DNA from: Acinetobacter geminorum
Lineage (GTDB): Bacteria > Pseudomonadota > Gammaproteobacteria > Pseudomonadales > Moraxellaceae
Direction of reading: 5' to 3'
Assembly (NCBI RefSeq): GCF_013009345.1
Contig: NZ_JABELE010000007.1
Coordinates: 114,615 to 178,614, forward strand
Length of the DNA stretch: 64,000 bases
Made by a program: the position numbers and the translations under genes. The notes under the pieces were generated by a model. It saw only the letters and a list, made by a program, of their open reading frames with translations. It was not told the origin of the DNA and made no database searches. Positions 1 to 8,779 of this stretch are shown piece after piece (within the stretch, counting starts at the first letter, position 1; each line of letters begins with the position of its first letter).

Positions 1-1026
1 CATCATCATAAAAATAAGTAGCAAGGCAATAATGATCGGCGAATCAATATAGGCACGCATCCCGATCACCATGACTGGGTAGATAAAAATCGCAGACAAT
101 AAGCTAAAGGCCAGCATTGAAGAGCGTCGCCCAATACGGTCGGAAATAGCACCAAATACAGGTTGAGCACACATATAGACAAATAGGGCAAAGGTCATGA
201 TATAACCAACAGTTTTTCCATCCATCCCTAAATTGGTTAGATAGGTTTTTGAATAAACGGTCTCTACATAAAACGTTAATGAACCAGCAGAAGTGTATCC
301 AACCACTAATAAAAAGGTTTTCCAATGTTTCTTAAAGAGTTCTCTTAAGCTGCCAGATTCTTTTCGTTCGCTGTCTTGATGAGAAAGCGTTTCTTCTAAG
401 CGACTACGTGCAAGCAAAGAAAAAATTGCTGCAATACCACCAATAACAAACGGAATACGCCATCCACCATCATGTAATTGTTGTTCACTTAAGAACGTTA
501 ATAAAATTACACCAAGTAAGCTTGCGAGTAATTGACCACCAGAGAGTGTGACGTATTGAAAAGATGCATAAAAACCACGTTGACCTTTTAAGCCTAATTC
601 ACTCATATAGGTTGCTACAGCGCCATATTCACCACCAACCGATAAGCCTTGAAGTAAGCGCACTACAAGTAAAAGGAAAGGGGCAAATAAGCCAACTTGG
701 TCATAAGTAGGTAGGGCTGCAAATAGAAAAGAACTCAAAGCCATCAGACAAATTGAGATGACCATCGACTTTTTTCGACCATGTCGGTCTGCAATTCGTC
801 CAAATACCCAACTACCAATAGGACGCATAAAAAAGCTTGCAGCAAACACACCCCAAACATAAATAGACTTGGTCGTACTATCCATATCAGGTGCTGTTAG
901 CGCTTGAGTAAAGTAGGCAGCAAATACTGCATAGATGTAAAAGTCGAACCATTCAACTAAATTACCAGAGGCTGCGCCTACAATTCCACGTATTCTGCTA
1001 CGTTTTTCTTCCTGAGTGTATGTCAT
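1..1026 (-). CDS. MHS-family permease, alpha-ketoglutarate permease-like (partial, C-terminus outside window)
   Basis: Major-facilitator protein of the metabolite:H+ symporter family, predicted to import a dicarboxylate or similar organic acid with protons across the inner membrane. The reading frame opens at 1026 (MTYTQEEKRSRIRGIVG) and stays open to base 1, giving 342 codons of an expected ~430. Visible family marks are the N-terminal GNLVEWFDFYIYA segment, the loop 2-3 motif FGRIADRHGRKK and the MHS signature GLSVGGEYGAVATYMSE. Resemblance along the length is closest to E. coli KgtP, but ProP and ShiA share the fold, so the substrate is inferred. It points away from the TonB receptor gene across a 540-base gap. 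Confidence 0.85.
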   Translation of the reverse strand, partial: MTYTQEEKRSRIRGIVGAASGNLVEWFDFYIYAVFAAYFTQALTAPDMDSTTKSIYVWGVFAASFFMRPIGSWVFGRIADRHGRKKSMVISICLMALSSFLFAALPTYDQVGLFAPFLLLVVRLLQGLSVGGEYGAVATYMSELGLKGQRGFYASFQYVTLSGGQLLASLLGVILLTFLSEQQLHDGGWRIPFVIGGIAAIFSLLARSRLEETLSHQDSERKESGSLRELFKKHWKTFLLVVGYTSAGSLTFYVETVYSKTYLTNLGMDGKTVGYIMTFALFVYMCAQPVFGAISDRIGRRSSMLAFSLLSAIFIYPVMVIGMRAYIDSPIIIALLLIFMMM

Positions 1027-1569
1027 ATTTCTTCCATCATTTTGCAGACAAAAATGAGGAATTTATAGATATGCTGGATAGAAAATGAATGAAACTTTAA
1101 ATATCACTCGAGCCTGAGCACTTCCTTAAATTCCTAACCATTCATTTTTTCTAATTTTAAAATTCGATTCTAGAGAGATTACGTCCTTTTGTTCGATTTA
1201 AAGAGATTTTCCCCAATGATCGAACACTTCCTTTCGTTTAACTTCATAATTAATTGTATTGAAAACCAATCAGCTAATTTAACAACGGTATTTTTTTATT
1301 TTATTTCTCCTTTTAAGTTCCATTTTGAGCTTAAGTTTATTTTGAATATTTGGTAATACTTAAAAAGTTATAGTGTCAATTCCTAATAAAATAAATGAAA
1401 TTTATATAATGATAAGTTCATAAAAGTTGTATCACATTCATTTAATCGAAAAAGTACAGAATGTGTTGTTTCTCAATATATGTAGCTGTATTCTTGCGTG
1501 GCTAAAAATAGACTCCGCACTCATTTCTAGCGCTTTAGAATTATGCACGGTATGGCAGGTAGTTATTCA
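1027..1569. other. Divergent intergenic region upstream of the TonB receptor
   Basis: AT-rich and non-coding on both strands. The only hint of control is TATAATGATAAG at 1405-1416, which matches the left half of a Fur box but has a poor right half. It could support iron control of the receptor gene but is weak evidence alone. Confidence 0.35.
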
Positions 1570-3759
1570 ATGGAAAGACATTCGTTAAATCTTCACTTCA
1601 TGACATGCTCTAAAACAGCATTGGCTTCATCTATTGCACTCATAACATCTGTCGTCTATGCAAATGAAGTGGAGGTTTCGCAGCTCCCAACCATTACTGT
1701 GAATGCTACACAATATAGTGATGAGTTATATACATCTAAAAAAGTGAGTTTATCTGGTTTTCAAACTGGTGATATAAAGAAAGTTCCTGCATCTATTACC
1801 ACCATTACAACTGCGCGCATAGCAGACCAACACGCAAAAACGTTAACTGATGTTATTAAAAATGATTCATCGTTAGGCGATGGCTACGCTCCTATTGGCT
1901 ACTATCCAAACTTTGTAGCACGTGGTTTTGCGCTTGACTTAGGTTCGAGTTATCTCATTAACGGCCATACCATACGTGGCGAGCAAAATGTGGCTCTAGA
2001 AAATAAAGAACAAGTTGAAATCTTAAAAGGCATTTCTGCAATTCAAAGTGGAATGTCGACACCAGGCGGTGTTGTTAACTATGTCACCAAAAGACCAGCC
2101 GATGTTAAAAACATTACTGTAGATGCAAATTCAGAAGGCGGCTATACACTGGCAACAGATGTTGGCGGCTTTGTTAATGATAGTTTTGGTTATCGAATCA
2201 ATTTAGCCCATGAAAGCATCCATCCAAATGTTGATCACGCAAATGGTAAACGAGAGTTTGGTTCAGTTGCTTTAGACTGGAAAATTAATAAGCGTTCTAA
2301 ATTATTGTTTGATATTGAAGCTCAGCATCAAAGTCAACGTTCAGTACCAGGTTATCAACTGCTTGATGGACAAGAAGTACCAACAAATGTAGATCAAGAC
2401 CGTTTATTGGGTTACCAGTCTTGGAGTAAACCTGTTGTAAATAACAGTGTAAATGCGAGTTTGAAATATCAATATGCATTTAACGAGCAATGGAATGGTA
2501 GCTTAAGTGCGTCTCAAAGCCGTGTTGTGATTGATGATTATATTGTGTTTCCTTATGGAAGTTATTATTCATCGGGTAATCCACTTGCAGTATTTGACAA
2601 AGATGGAAACTATGATCTTTATGACTATCGTAGCCCAGATGACACACGTATAACTAATCAGTTTTCTGCTGGGTTAGAGGGTCAATTCAATACTGGCAAT
2701 ATTCAGCATCAGGTAGCTTTTGAATTGCAAAATACACGTAAAAACCTGAAGCGTTATGATCCGAGTAATCAACTTATTGAGAATGAAATTGGCAATATTT
2801 ATACTGATTCATCAGATTTTAAAATGCCACCAGAAAAATTAGGCAATCGCTTTAAAGCTCTAGAAAGCGATCAGACTGCTTTTACCATATCTGACCGAGT
2901 TCAGTTTAACGATCAATGGTCAACTTTATTGGGTGGAAAACTTATTCATCTTGACGAACAAGCCTATAAGCCAGATGGCCATCAAAGCCGAGACACAGAT
3001 TTAAATAAGTTCTTACCACAATTAGCGCTTATGTATAGCCCAACTGCTAAGACTAATCTTTATGCTTCATATGCCAAAGAATTATCGGATGGTGGTGAAG
3101 CACCTTGGTATACAAACAATGTCATGTATGGCACTGGTCCCCAGATATTATCACCTAGAAATTCTGAACAATATGAAATTGGTGTTAAGCAACAAATACG
3201 AAACTTCTTATTAACAGCAGCTATTTTTGATTTAAAACAAGACAATCAATATAGCAAAGTAAATGCTGATGGAACTTTCGATTTTATTGAACAAGGTGAA
3301 CAGCACAATCAAGGTATTGAATTAGGTTTAACTGGTGCATTAACCGATACAGTTGACGTAAGCTCTGGCATTACCTATACCAAATCTCGTCTAGTTGATA
3401 TTGATAGTGATAGCTACAAAGATCATCAAACTCAAAATGTACCGAAAATACGCGCAACTGCACAGTTATCTTATAAAGTACCTTCAGTTGAAGGATTAAG
3501 ATTGCTCAGTGGCATGCAATACAGTAGCAGTAAATATGCAAACAAAGAGGGAACTGTAAAAGTAGGCGGTTACAGCGTTTTTAATGTTGGTGCTGCCTAT
3601 AAAACAAATTTTGCTGGGCATGACACAACTTTTAGATTCAATATTGACAACTTATTTAATAAGAAATATTGGCGTGATGTAGGCGCATTTATGGGTGATG
3701 ACTATCTATTCTTAGGTAATCCACGTACAGCTCAGCTCTCTACAACTTTTAGTTTTTAA
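1570..3759 (+). CDS. TonB-dependent siderophore receptor
   Basis: Outer-membrane gated channel for a ferric siderophore, powered by TonB-ExbBD. After a signal peptide (hydrophobic stretch ending ITSVVYA, mature start near NEVEVSQ) comes a TonB-box-like LPTITVNA, then the plug domain (ITTARIADQHAKTL, LNGH-like LINGHTIRG, VEILKGISAIQSGMSTPGGVVNYVTKRP) and a ~500-residue beta-barrel ending in the typical C-terminal aromatic (TFSF). This is the FhuA/FpvA-type siderophore subfamily. The frame is open from ATG 1543, but ATG 1570 (MERHSLN) is preceded by GGCAGGTAG and gives a cleaner signal peptide. Length (729-738 residues) is normal. The ligand cannot be told from sequence, and no biosynthetic genes are adjacent. 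Confidence 0.9.
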   Translation: MERHSLNLHFMTCSKTALASSIALITSVVYANEVEVSQLPTITVNATQYSDELYTSKKVSLSGFQTGDIKKVPASITTITTARIADQHAKTLTDVIKNDSSLGDGYAPIGYYPNFVARGFALDLGSSYLINGHTIRGEQNVALENKEQVEILKGISAIQSGMSTPGGVVNYVTKRPADVKNITVDANSEGGYTLATDVGGFVNDSFGYRINLAHESIHPNVDHANGKREFGSVALDWKINKRSKLLFDIEAQHQSQRSVPGYQLLDGQEVPTNVDQDRLLGYQSWSKPVVNNSVNASLKYQYAFNEQWNGSLSASQSRVVIDDYIVFPYGSYYSSGNPLAVFDKDGNYDLYDYRSPDDTRITNQFSAGLEGQFNTGNIQHQVAFELQNTRKNLKRYDPSNQLIENEIGNIYTDSSDFKMPPEKLGNRFKALESDQTAFTISDRVQFNDQWSTLLGGKLIHLDEQAYKPDGHQSRDTDLNKFLPQLALMYSPTAKTNLYASYAKELSDGGEAPWYTNNVMYGTGPQILSPRNSEQYEIGVKQQIRNFLLTAAIFDLKQDNQYSKVNADGTFDFIEQGEQHNQGIELGLTGALTDTVDVSSGITYTKSRLVDIDSDSYKDHQTQNVPKIRATAQLSYKVPSVEGLRLLSGMQYSSSKYANKEGTVKVGGYSVFNVGAAYKTNFAGHDTTFRFNIDNLFNKKYWRDVGAFMGDDYLFLGNPRTAQLSTTFSF

Positions 3760-3775
3760 AAGTTATAGAGCAAAT

Positions 3776-3806
3776 AAAAAAGGAGCTTTTCAAAGCTCCT
3801 TTTTTA
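3776..3806. terminator. Bidirectional Rho-independent terminator
   Basis: AAAGGAGCTTT-TC-AAAGCTCCTTT with A-rich left and T-rich right flanks lies between the convergent receptor gene and aspA, so it can serve both. Confidence 0.85.
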
Positions 3807-3815
3807 TTTCAGGAA

Positions 3816-5234
3816 TTAAGCCGACATTTTTGGTTTAACCATATTATTAATCGACAAGATATCATCAAGCACTTGTGCCGATAATAAACCTTCATTTTGA
3901 ACTAAAGCCAATACGCTTTGTCCAGTTTCGTTTGCAGTTTTAGCAATACGAGTTGTAGTTTCATAACCTAGATATGGGTTAAGTGCAGTCACGATACCAA
4001 TCGAGTTTTCAACCAAAGCTTTACAATGCTCAGGGTTCGCCGTAATTGTATCAATACACTTACTTTGGAACATTGCCATTGCCTTACCAAGCAAATCCAT
4101 AGATTCAAACAGTTTGAATGCAATAAGTGGTTCCATTGCATTTAACTGTAATTGGCCAGCTTCAGCAGCTAAAGTTACAGCTAAGTCATTTGCAATGATT
4201 TGGAAACAAGCAAGGTTCATCGCTTCAGGAATAACTGGGTTTACTTTACCCGGCATGATCGAGCTACCCGGTTGACGTGCTTCTAAGTTAATTTCATTAA
4301 TGCCAGTACGTGGACCACTTGAAAGTAAACGTAAGTCATTGGCAATTTTTGAAAGTTTAGTTGCAGTACGTTTTAATAAACCAGATAAAAGAACAAAGTC
4401 ACCCATATCTGAAGTTGCTTCGATTAGATCAGGAGCAGACTTAATTTTCTTACTAGAAATTTTTGCAAGTGCTTGAATAGCGAGTTCACGGTAACTATAT
4501 TCAGTGGTTATTCCCGTACCAATCGCGGTACCACCAAGGTTCATATAAGCTAGAACATTTGGAATAAGCGTATTAATTTGTTCAAGATCTTTTTGTAGAG
4601 TTACTGCAAAAGCACCAAACTCTTGACCTAATGTCATAGGAACCGCATCTTGTAACTGCGTACGGCCCATTTTTAGGATGTGAGCAAATTCTTGAGATTT
4701 ATTGCGGAAACTTAAGATTAAATTGTTAAAAGGAAGATTTAGTTCATCTAAGCTTAATAACAAACCTAAGCGAATCGCAGTAGGGTACACGTCATTTGTT
4801 GACTGTGACATGTTAATGTCGTTATTTGGATGTAGATATTGATATTGACCTTTAGAATGTCCCATATATTCTAAAGCAACATTCGCCAATACTTCATTTG
4901 CATTCATATTGGTTGAAGTACCAGCACCGCCTTGCATCATATCAATCGGGAACTGGTCATGAAAATTACCGCGAATTAGCTGATTACAGCTGTATTCAAT
5001 TGCTTCAAATTTAGTCTGATCTAAGCTTTTGAGATTATAGTTCGCTTCAGCGCAAGCAAGCTTTACCATTGCTAAAGCTTTAATAAGGTGAGGGAAATTT
5101 CCGACCTTGCTTTGAGTTAAATTAAAGTTTTCTAGAGCACGTAATGTTTGAACTCCGTAGTAGTCGTTATTATTGATCTCTCTATAACCAATAAGATCCT
5201 TCTCAATACGGGTGGTAATTTCAGCGTTCATCAT
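3816..5234 (-). CDS. aspA: Aspartate ammonia-lyase (aspartase)
   Basis: Cytosolic tetrameric enzyme converting L-aspartate to fumarate and ammonia, feeding amino-acid carbon into the TCA cycle. The 472 residues align along the whole length with E. coli AspA (478): N-terminal RIEKDLIGYREI and YYGVQTLRALENF, GGAGTSTNMNANEVLAN, QSTNDVYPTA, and the fumarase/aspartase signature GSSIMPGKVNP, which carries the catalytic serine loop. AEAGQLQLNAMEP follows. Fumarase C has the same fold, but the AGQLQLN and TRTGINEI context favours aspartase. It starts at 5234 or 5231 (tandem ATG). It is monocistronic and convergent with the siderophore receptor. Confidence 0.95.
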   Translation of the reverse strand: MMNAEITTRIEKDLIGYREINNNDYYGVQTLRALENFNLTQSKVGNFPHLIKALAMVKLACAEANYNLKSLDQTKFEAIEYSCNQLIRGNFHDQFPIDMMQGGAGTSTNMNANEVLANVALEYMGHSKGQYQYLHPNNDINMSQSTNDVYPTAIRLGLLLSLDELNLPFNNLILSFRNKSQEFAHILKMGRTQLQDAVPMTLGQEFGAFAVTLQKDLEQINTLIPNVLAYMNLGGTAIGTGITTEYSYRELAIQALAKISSKKIKSAPDLIEATSDMGDFVLLSGLLKRTATKLSKIANDLRLLSSGPRTGINEINLEARQPGSSIMPGKVNPVIPEAMNLACFQIIANDLAVTLAAEAGQLQLNAMEPLIAFKLFESMDLLGKAMAMFQSKCIDTITANPEHCKALVENSIGIVTALNPYLGYETTTRIAKTANETGQSVLALVQNEGLLSAQVLDDILSINNMVKPKMSA

Positions 5235-5593
5235 TAAACTTCGAATTAGTAAAGAAGATAATTCATATTAGATTTCGAAATGCTTCACTTCTAATGCATT
5301 TATCAAGTTAATTATGCATTTTTTGCATATCAAATTTTTAATGTTATAGAGAACTAACGAGGAGATTTAACTTACATCTCCTAATTTAACTTAAATTTTA
5401 TTATTTAAATTAATATCTTAATATTAAGATAGGGTTAATTAAAAAAATTGCTTGATACAGTGAAATGTCATCTAATTTTTGAGAAGAAACCTATTACAAA
5501 ATTTAAGACTGATTAATTTAAGTGAAATATCAACTTAATTATCTTTATTATTAGCTTTTAAAGTGGAGCTTATCTAACAAATTTACATAAAAA
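5235..5593. other. AT-rich intergenic region upstream of aspA
   Basis: No gene is supported. It contains a small hairpin (AGGAGAT at 5360-5366, ATCTCCT at 5376-5382) without a clear T-tract. The aspA promoter should lie at the left end, but no convincing -35/-10 pair was picked out. Confidence 0.4.
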
Positions 5594-5625
5594 TGTGATG
5601 CATTTCACATAAAAACCACTATAAT
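5594..5625 (+). promoter_or_regulatory. Perfect CRP/Vfr-type palindrome and -10 element
   Basis: TGTGA-TGCATT-TCACA at 5594-5609 is an exact match to the TGTGA-N6-TCACA consensus. A consensus TATAAT follows at 5620-5625. The operator sits where the -35 would be, so binding would more likely repress or be class II-like with another start. It precedes the small gene at 5651. Confidence 0.6.
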
Positions 5626-5650
5626 ATGAAAAAATTTTAGTTTTAAGTTT

Positions 5651-5833
5651 ATGTTAAAAGTCACAGCCGCATTAATTATCTTGGGAAGTTTTACATACTA
5701 TGTACTTTTCCATGGTGAAGAGAAAAGTGAGTCTAAAACTTCTCGTCTGCTTAAAGAAGCAGAGCAATCTATCGCTTCTGCTGAAACTTCTGTAAATAAG
5801 GCCAATAGTATTGTACCCATATCTTATAAGTAG
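5651..5833 (+). CDS. Small single-pass membrane or secreted protein, unknown
   Basis: Sixty residues: a hydrophobic N-terminal segment (residues ~3-19, VTAALIILGSFTYYVLF), then a charged helical tail (KSESKTSRLLKEAEQSIASAE). No family recognised. Support comes from the membrane-anchor plus amphipathic-helix pattern and the good promoter with CRP-like palindrome just upstream. There is no strong Shine-Dalgarno, so translation is likely but unproven. Confidence 0.5.
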   Translation: MLKVTAALIILGSFTYYVLFHGEEKSESKTSRLLKEAEQSIASAETSVNKANSIVPISYK

Positions 5834-5935
5834 CTACAGCTCTTAGGTTAATCTTTTATATCTTTCAACAAAATATTGTTTTACTTAGACTTTTTTAAGT
5901 TTAGGTAAAAGACTGTATGTATAGAGACAAAATTC

Positions 5936-6163
5936 ATGAGAATGAAGTTTATCGCCTATGATCCCAATTCTGGGGAAAAATTAAACTTAAAAGAGCATAT
6001 TCACCACATGGATAAATACACTACTTATATCTTTTTTAGTGATGAAAAAGACAATATGGTGTTCAATCCACAGAAAAAGCAAGTTTTTGAAATTACTCAA
6101 TATACTTCTAATATGATGGTTGAAATTTCAAGAAAGCTATATTACCTCATTGGTGAATATTAG
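5936..6163 (+). CDS. Small hypothetical cytosolic protein
   Basis: Seventy-five residues, no signal or membrane segment, mixed charge (MKFIAYDPNSGEKLNLKEH to KLYYLIGEY). ATG 5936 and ATG 5942 are both possible and neither has a strong ribosome site. The composition is protein-like and the frame does not overlap another gene. Function unknown. A hairpin terminator at 6323-6357 is the first one downstream. Confidence 0.5.
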   Translation: MRMKFIAYDPNSGEKLNLKEHIHHMDKYTTYIFFSDEKDNMVFNPQKKQVFEITQYTSNMMVEISRKLYYLIGEY

Positions 6164-6709
6164 AAATTCATATGTATTCAGTCTTAGGTTAAATACTTTA
6201 GTAGAATAGTCAGGTTTTTTGGGTTGAGCTATACTGCAAGCATATCTTCTGATTTAAATGAATTTATTAGGTCAGAGAGCTTAAGTCCTAAAATAGACAA
6301 GATATTAATTTTTCTGTTTTACAGTCCGTATTCTTCCCCAAGGTGCGGACTTTTTTTATTAAAAATAAAACTTGAGTAAATCTTGTGATTATTTCTGTTT
6401 TTTATTAAGGGGAAATTGGTTATTTACTTAAGTTATATTAACCTTACTATTTGATTTAAAATAATTTTTAGAACAATAATTTTATATTTGTTTGAGTTAT
6501 TGAGTTAAATCAAAGTCTTTTATTCTCTTACGCTCGTTTCTATGTCAGAATTATTCAATACTTATTTTTATTGTTTGGCTTTGCCAATCCTCCATCGCAT
6601 TTTTGCAGGTACTCCCATGTTTTATAATTTTTATTCATCGATTCAGCTATTTATTCAGCTTCCCAACCAGACAAATTAAGGACATAAATATAAAAAGGGA
6701 ATGCATAAA
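6164..6709. other. Intergenic region with one terminator, otherwise empty
   Basis: AT-rich stretch between the small gene and the LysR gene. AGTCCG (6323-6328) pairs with CGGACT followed by seven T (to 6357), a plus-strand Rho-independent terminator with a long loop. Nothing else was recognised. Confidence 0.5.
6323..6357 (+). terminator. Rho-independent terminator
   Basis: Short GC-containing stem AGTCCG/CGGACT with a 17-base loop and a T-run. It ends the transcript of the 75-residue gene or an unannotated RNA. Confidence 0.55.
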
Positions 6710-7603
6710 ATGAACTTAGAAGTACGTTGGGTAGAAGACCTTTTAACACTAGAACGTGAGCGTTCTATTTCAAAAGCAGCCGAAAAACGATTTATTAGTC
6801 AATCTGCGTTTACGCGTAGAATTCAGCAAATAGAAGAGATGATTGGAGCTGAAGTTATTATTCGAAATAATAAAAATAATATTGAATTTACTGACATTGG
6901 GCGAATTATGCTGGTGATGTCTAAAAATATTGAGAAGCAGGTAGAAGAAACAGCCAAGCTGATTAAAAATATCAAAAATGAAACCGAATCTACGATTCGT
7001 TTCTGTGTTGTTCATTCATTAGCATCGGGTTTTTTGACCACTTTTTTAAAAAAATTCCCAACATTTATGCGTGATTTAAAAATCGAAATTGTCGCAACGA
7101 ATAGTGGAGAAGGCTTATCTCTTTTAAAAGAAGGAGCCTGCGATTTTATGATTTGTTATGCAGATCGATCTAATATTAATCGAGTTGGTGATGATATTTT
7201 AAGTGGTATCAAGATCGCCGAAACAGAAATTGTTCCTGTGTCAGCTACCGAGGCTGACCATACGCCTAAGCATACAATTCAGAGTAACTTTTCATTACTT
7301 GCTTATAGTAAACATGCTTATTTACGCAAATTGGTCGATCAATTGATTGAAGGTAAACTGATCTATAAAACCTTATATGAAACTGACAACGCCACCAACT
7401 TGAAAGAGCTTGTATTACAAGGTTTAGGTGTGGCATGGATTCCAAAAATTAATGTAGAGGAAGATCTCGCTACCGAAAAATTGGTTATGTTGGACCATAA
7501 CGAATATTGTCTGCCACAGGATATTTATATTTTTAAAAATAATTTGAGTGATAACAAATCAGTTCAGCAAATCTGGAAGGGCTTCCAAACTCAGCATGAT
7601 TAA
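6710..7603 (+). CDS. LysR-family transcriptional regulator
   Basis: DNA-binding regulator. The N-terminal winged helix-turn-helix (residues ~3-62: DLLTLERERSISKAAEKRFISQSAFTRRIQQIEEMIGAEVIIR) is followed by a linker helix and a periplasmic-binding-protein-like effector domain (from ~90, IRFCVVHSLASGFLTTFL). The frame opens at ATG 6701, but AAGGGA at 6695-6700 abuts it and is correctly spaced for ATG 6710 (MNLEVRWVEDLL), giving 297 residues. It stands alone on its strand, with another LysR gene ~200 bases downstream. The effector and targets are unknown. Confidence 0.85.
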   Translation: MNLEVRWVEDLLTLERERSISKAAEKRFISQSAFTRRIQQIEEMIGAEVIIRNNKNNIEFTDIGRIMLVMSKNIEKQVEETAKLIKNIKNETESTIRFCVVHSLASGFLTTFLKKFPTFMRDLKIEIVATNSGEGLSLLKEGACDFMICYADRSNINRVGDDILSGIKIAETEIVPVSATEADHTPKHTIQSNFSLLAYSKHAYLRKLVDQLIEGKLIYKTLYETDNATNLKELVLQGLGVAWIPKINVEEDLATEKLVMLDHNEYCLPQDIYIFKNNLSDNKSVQQIWKGFQTQHD

Positions 7604-7709
7604 AATTTATAATGATATGTGATGTCTTCAAGATATTTACATACAAAGTAATCAATTAAATAACTCGTACCTTTGTCTTTGTGATGAAAGGCTTTATAAA
7701 GCATTGCTC

Positions 7710-7740
7710 ATGGTCTAGATTCTTTGTTAATTTAGACCAT
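7710..7740. promoter_or_regulatory. Inverted repeat upstream of LysR gene
   Basis: ATGGTCTA (7710-7717) and TAGACCAT (7733-7740) are perfect 8-base arms around a 15-base AT-rich spacer, without a T-run. It fits an operator, possibly autoregulatory, better than a terminator. Confidence 0.4.
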
Positions 7741-7806
7741 ATATCAATAATTCAGAAATTTAGTAGGCATTTTTATATATGCTGTACCTGATTTTATTCC
7801 TTTTGA

Positions 7807-8730
7807 ATGGATTATTTGATCCAGACGGAGACAATTTTGTTTGATCTAGATAGTAGATTACTAAATATTTTTTATCATATTTATCGGTTTAAAAGTGTTT
7901 CAATGGCTGCTGATGCGATTGGCCTTACACAACCGAGCGTTAGTAATGGACTGAACAAAATCCGTCAGCATTTTAATGATCCACTTTTTATTCGTGTTGG
8001 GAATGAAATGATTCCAACTGAATTAGCAAAGGAGATTTTTCCACTCATTAGTGAAGTTATTGATAAAGTAGAAAGCATTAATAACTTTAGTGTGAACTTT
8101 GATCCGCTAACTTCAGATCAGCTTTTTACAATTGCGATGACAGATGTATCTCATCTGGTTTTATTACCGCAATTAACAAACTATTTAAAAGAGAAAGCCC
8201 CTTTAATTCGCTTGAATATTAGGCCGATTACGCCAGAAACTAGCTATCAAATGGCAAATGGTGAGATTGATCTTGCAATTGGCTTTTTACCGCAGTTAGA
8301 AGAAGGCTTTTATCAACAAAAGTTTTTTAAACAACATTATGTTGTGATTAGCTCTAAGAGCCATCCTCGTTTAGACCCAAATAATTTTACTTTAGATGAT
8401 TATATGCGCGAGTATCATATCGATATTGATGCGGGAATCGGGCACTACCATATTAAAAATGAATTACAGAACAAAGGATTGGATCGAAATATTTTAATTC
8501 GATTACCGAGCTATCTTGGAGTGGGATTAGTCGTTCAAGAAACAGATGCGATCGCAACCGTGCCTTATTATTTAAGCCAAGTCTTATTGGTGAGAGAAAA
8601 TTTACAGATTTTACCAGCACCTCTAGACTTCCCAACTTATGATGTTAAACAACATTGGCATATGTCTTGCCATCATAAAAGTAGCCATAAATGGTTCCGT
8701 CAAACCTGTTATGAACTTTTTAAAGTTTAA
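7807..8730 (+). CDS. LysR-family regulator, NodD/LeuO-like subgroup
   Basis: The helix-turn-helix (SVSMAADAIGLTQPSVSNGLNKIRQHFNDPLFIR) has the DPLFxR ending typical of the NodD/NahR/LeuO subgroup, then a substrate-binding domain. The frame starts at ATG 7807, which has no ribosome site. An in-frame TTG at 7837 (reading LFDLDSRLLN) has GGAG seven bases before it and may be the true start, giving 297 residues. The gene runs convergently into atoB and may control the ketone-body genes, which is inference from position only. Confidence 0.85.
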   Translation: MDYLIQTETILFDLDSRLLNIFYHIYRFKSVSMAADAIGLTQPSVSNGLNKIRQHFNDPLFIRVGNEMIPTELAKEIFPLISEVIDKVESINNFSVNFDPLTSDQLFTIAMTDVSHLVLLPQLTNYLKEKAPLIRLNIRPITPETSYQMANGEIDLAIGFLPQLEEGFYQQKFFKQHYVVISSKSHPRLDPNNFTLDDYMREYHIDIDAGIGHYHIKNELQNKGLDRNILIRLPSYLGVGLVVQETDAIATVPYYLSQVLLVRENLQILPAPLDFPTYDVKQHWHMSCHHKSSHKWFRQTCYELFKV

Positions 8731-8779
8731 AAAAAGAAGGGGTAAGAAAAATTCTTACACCTTCTGCGTGGTTTGATTT

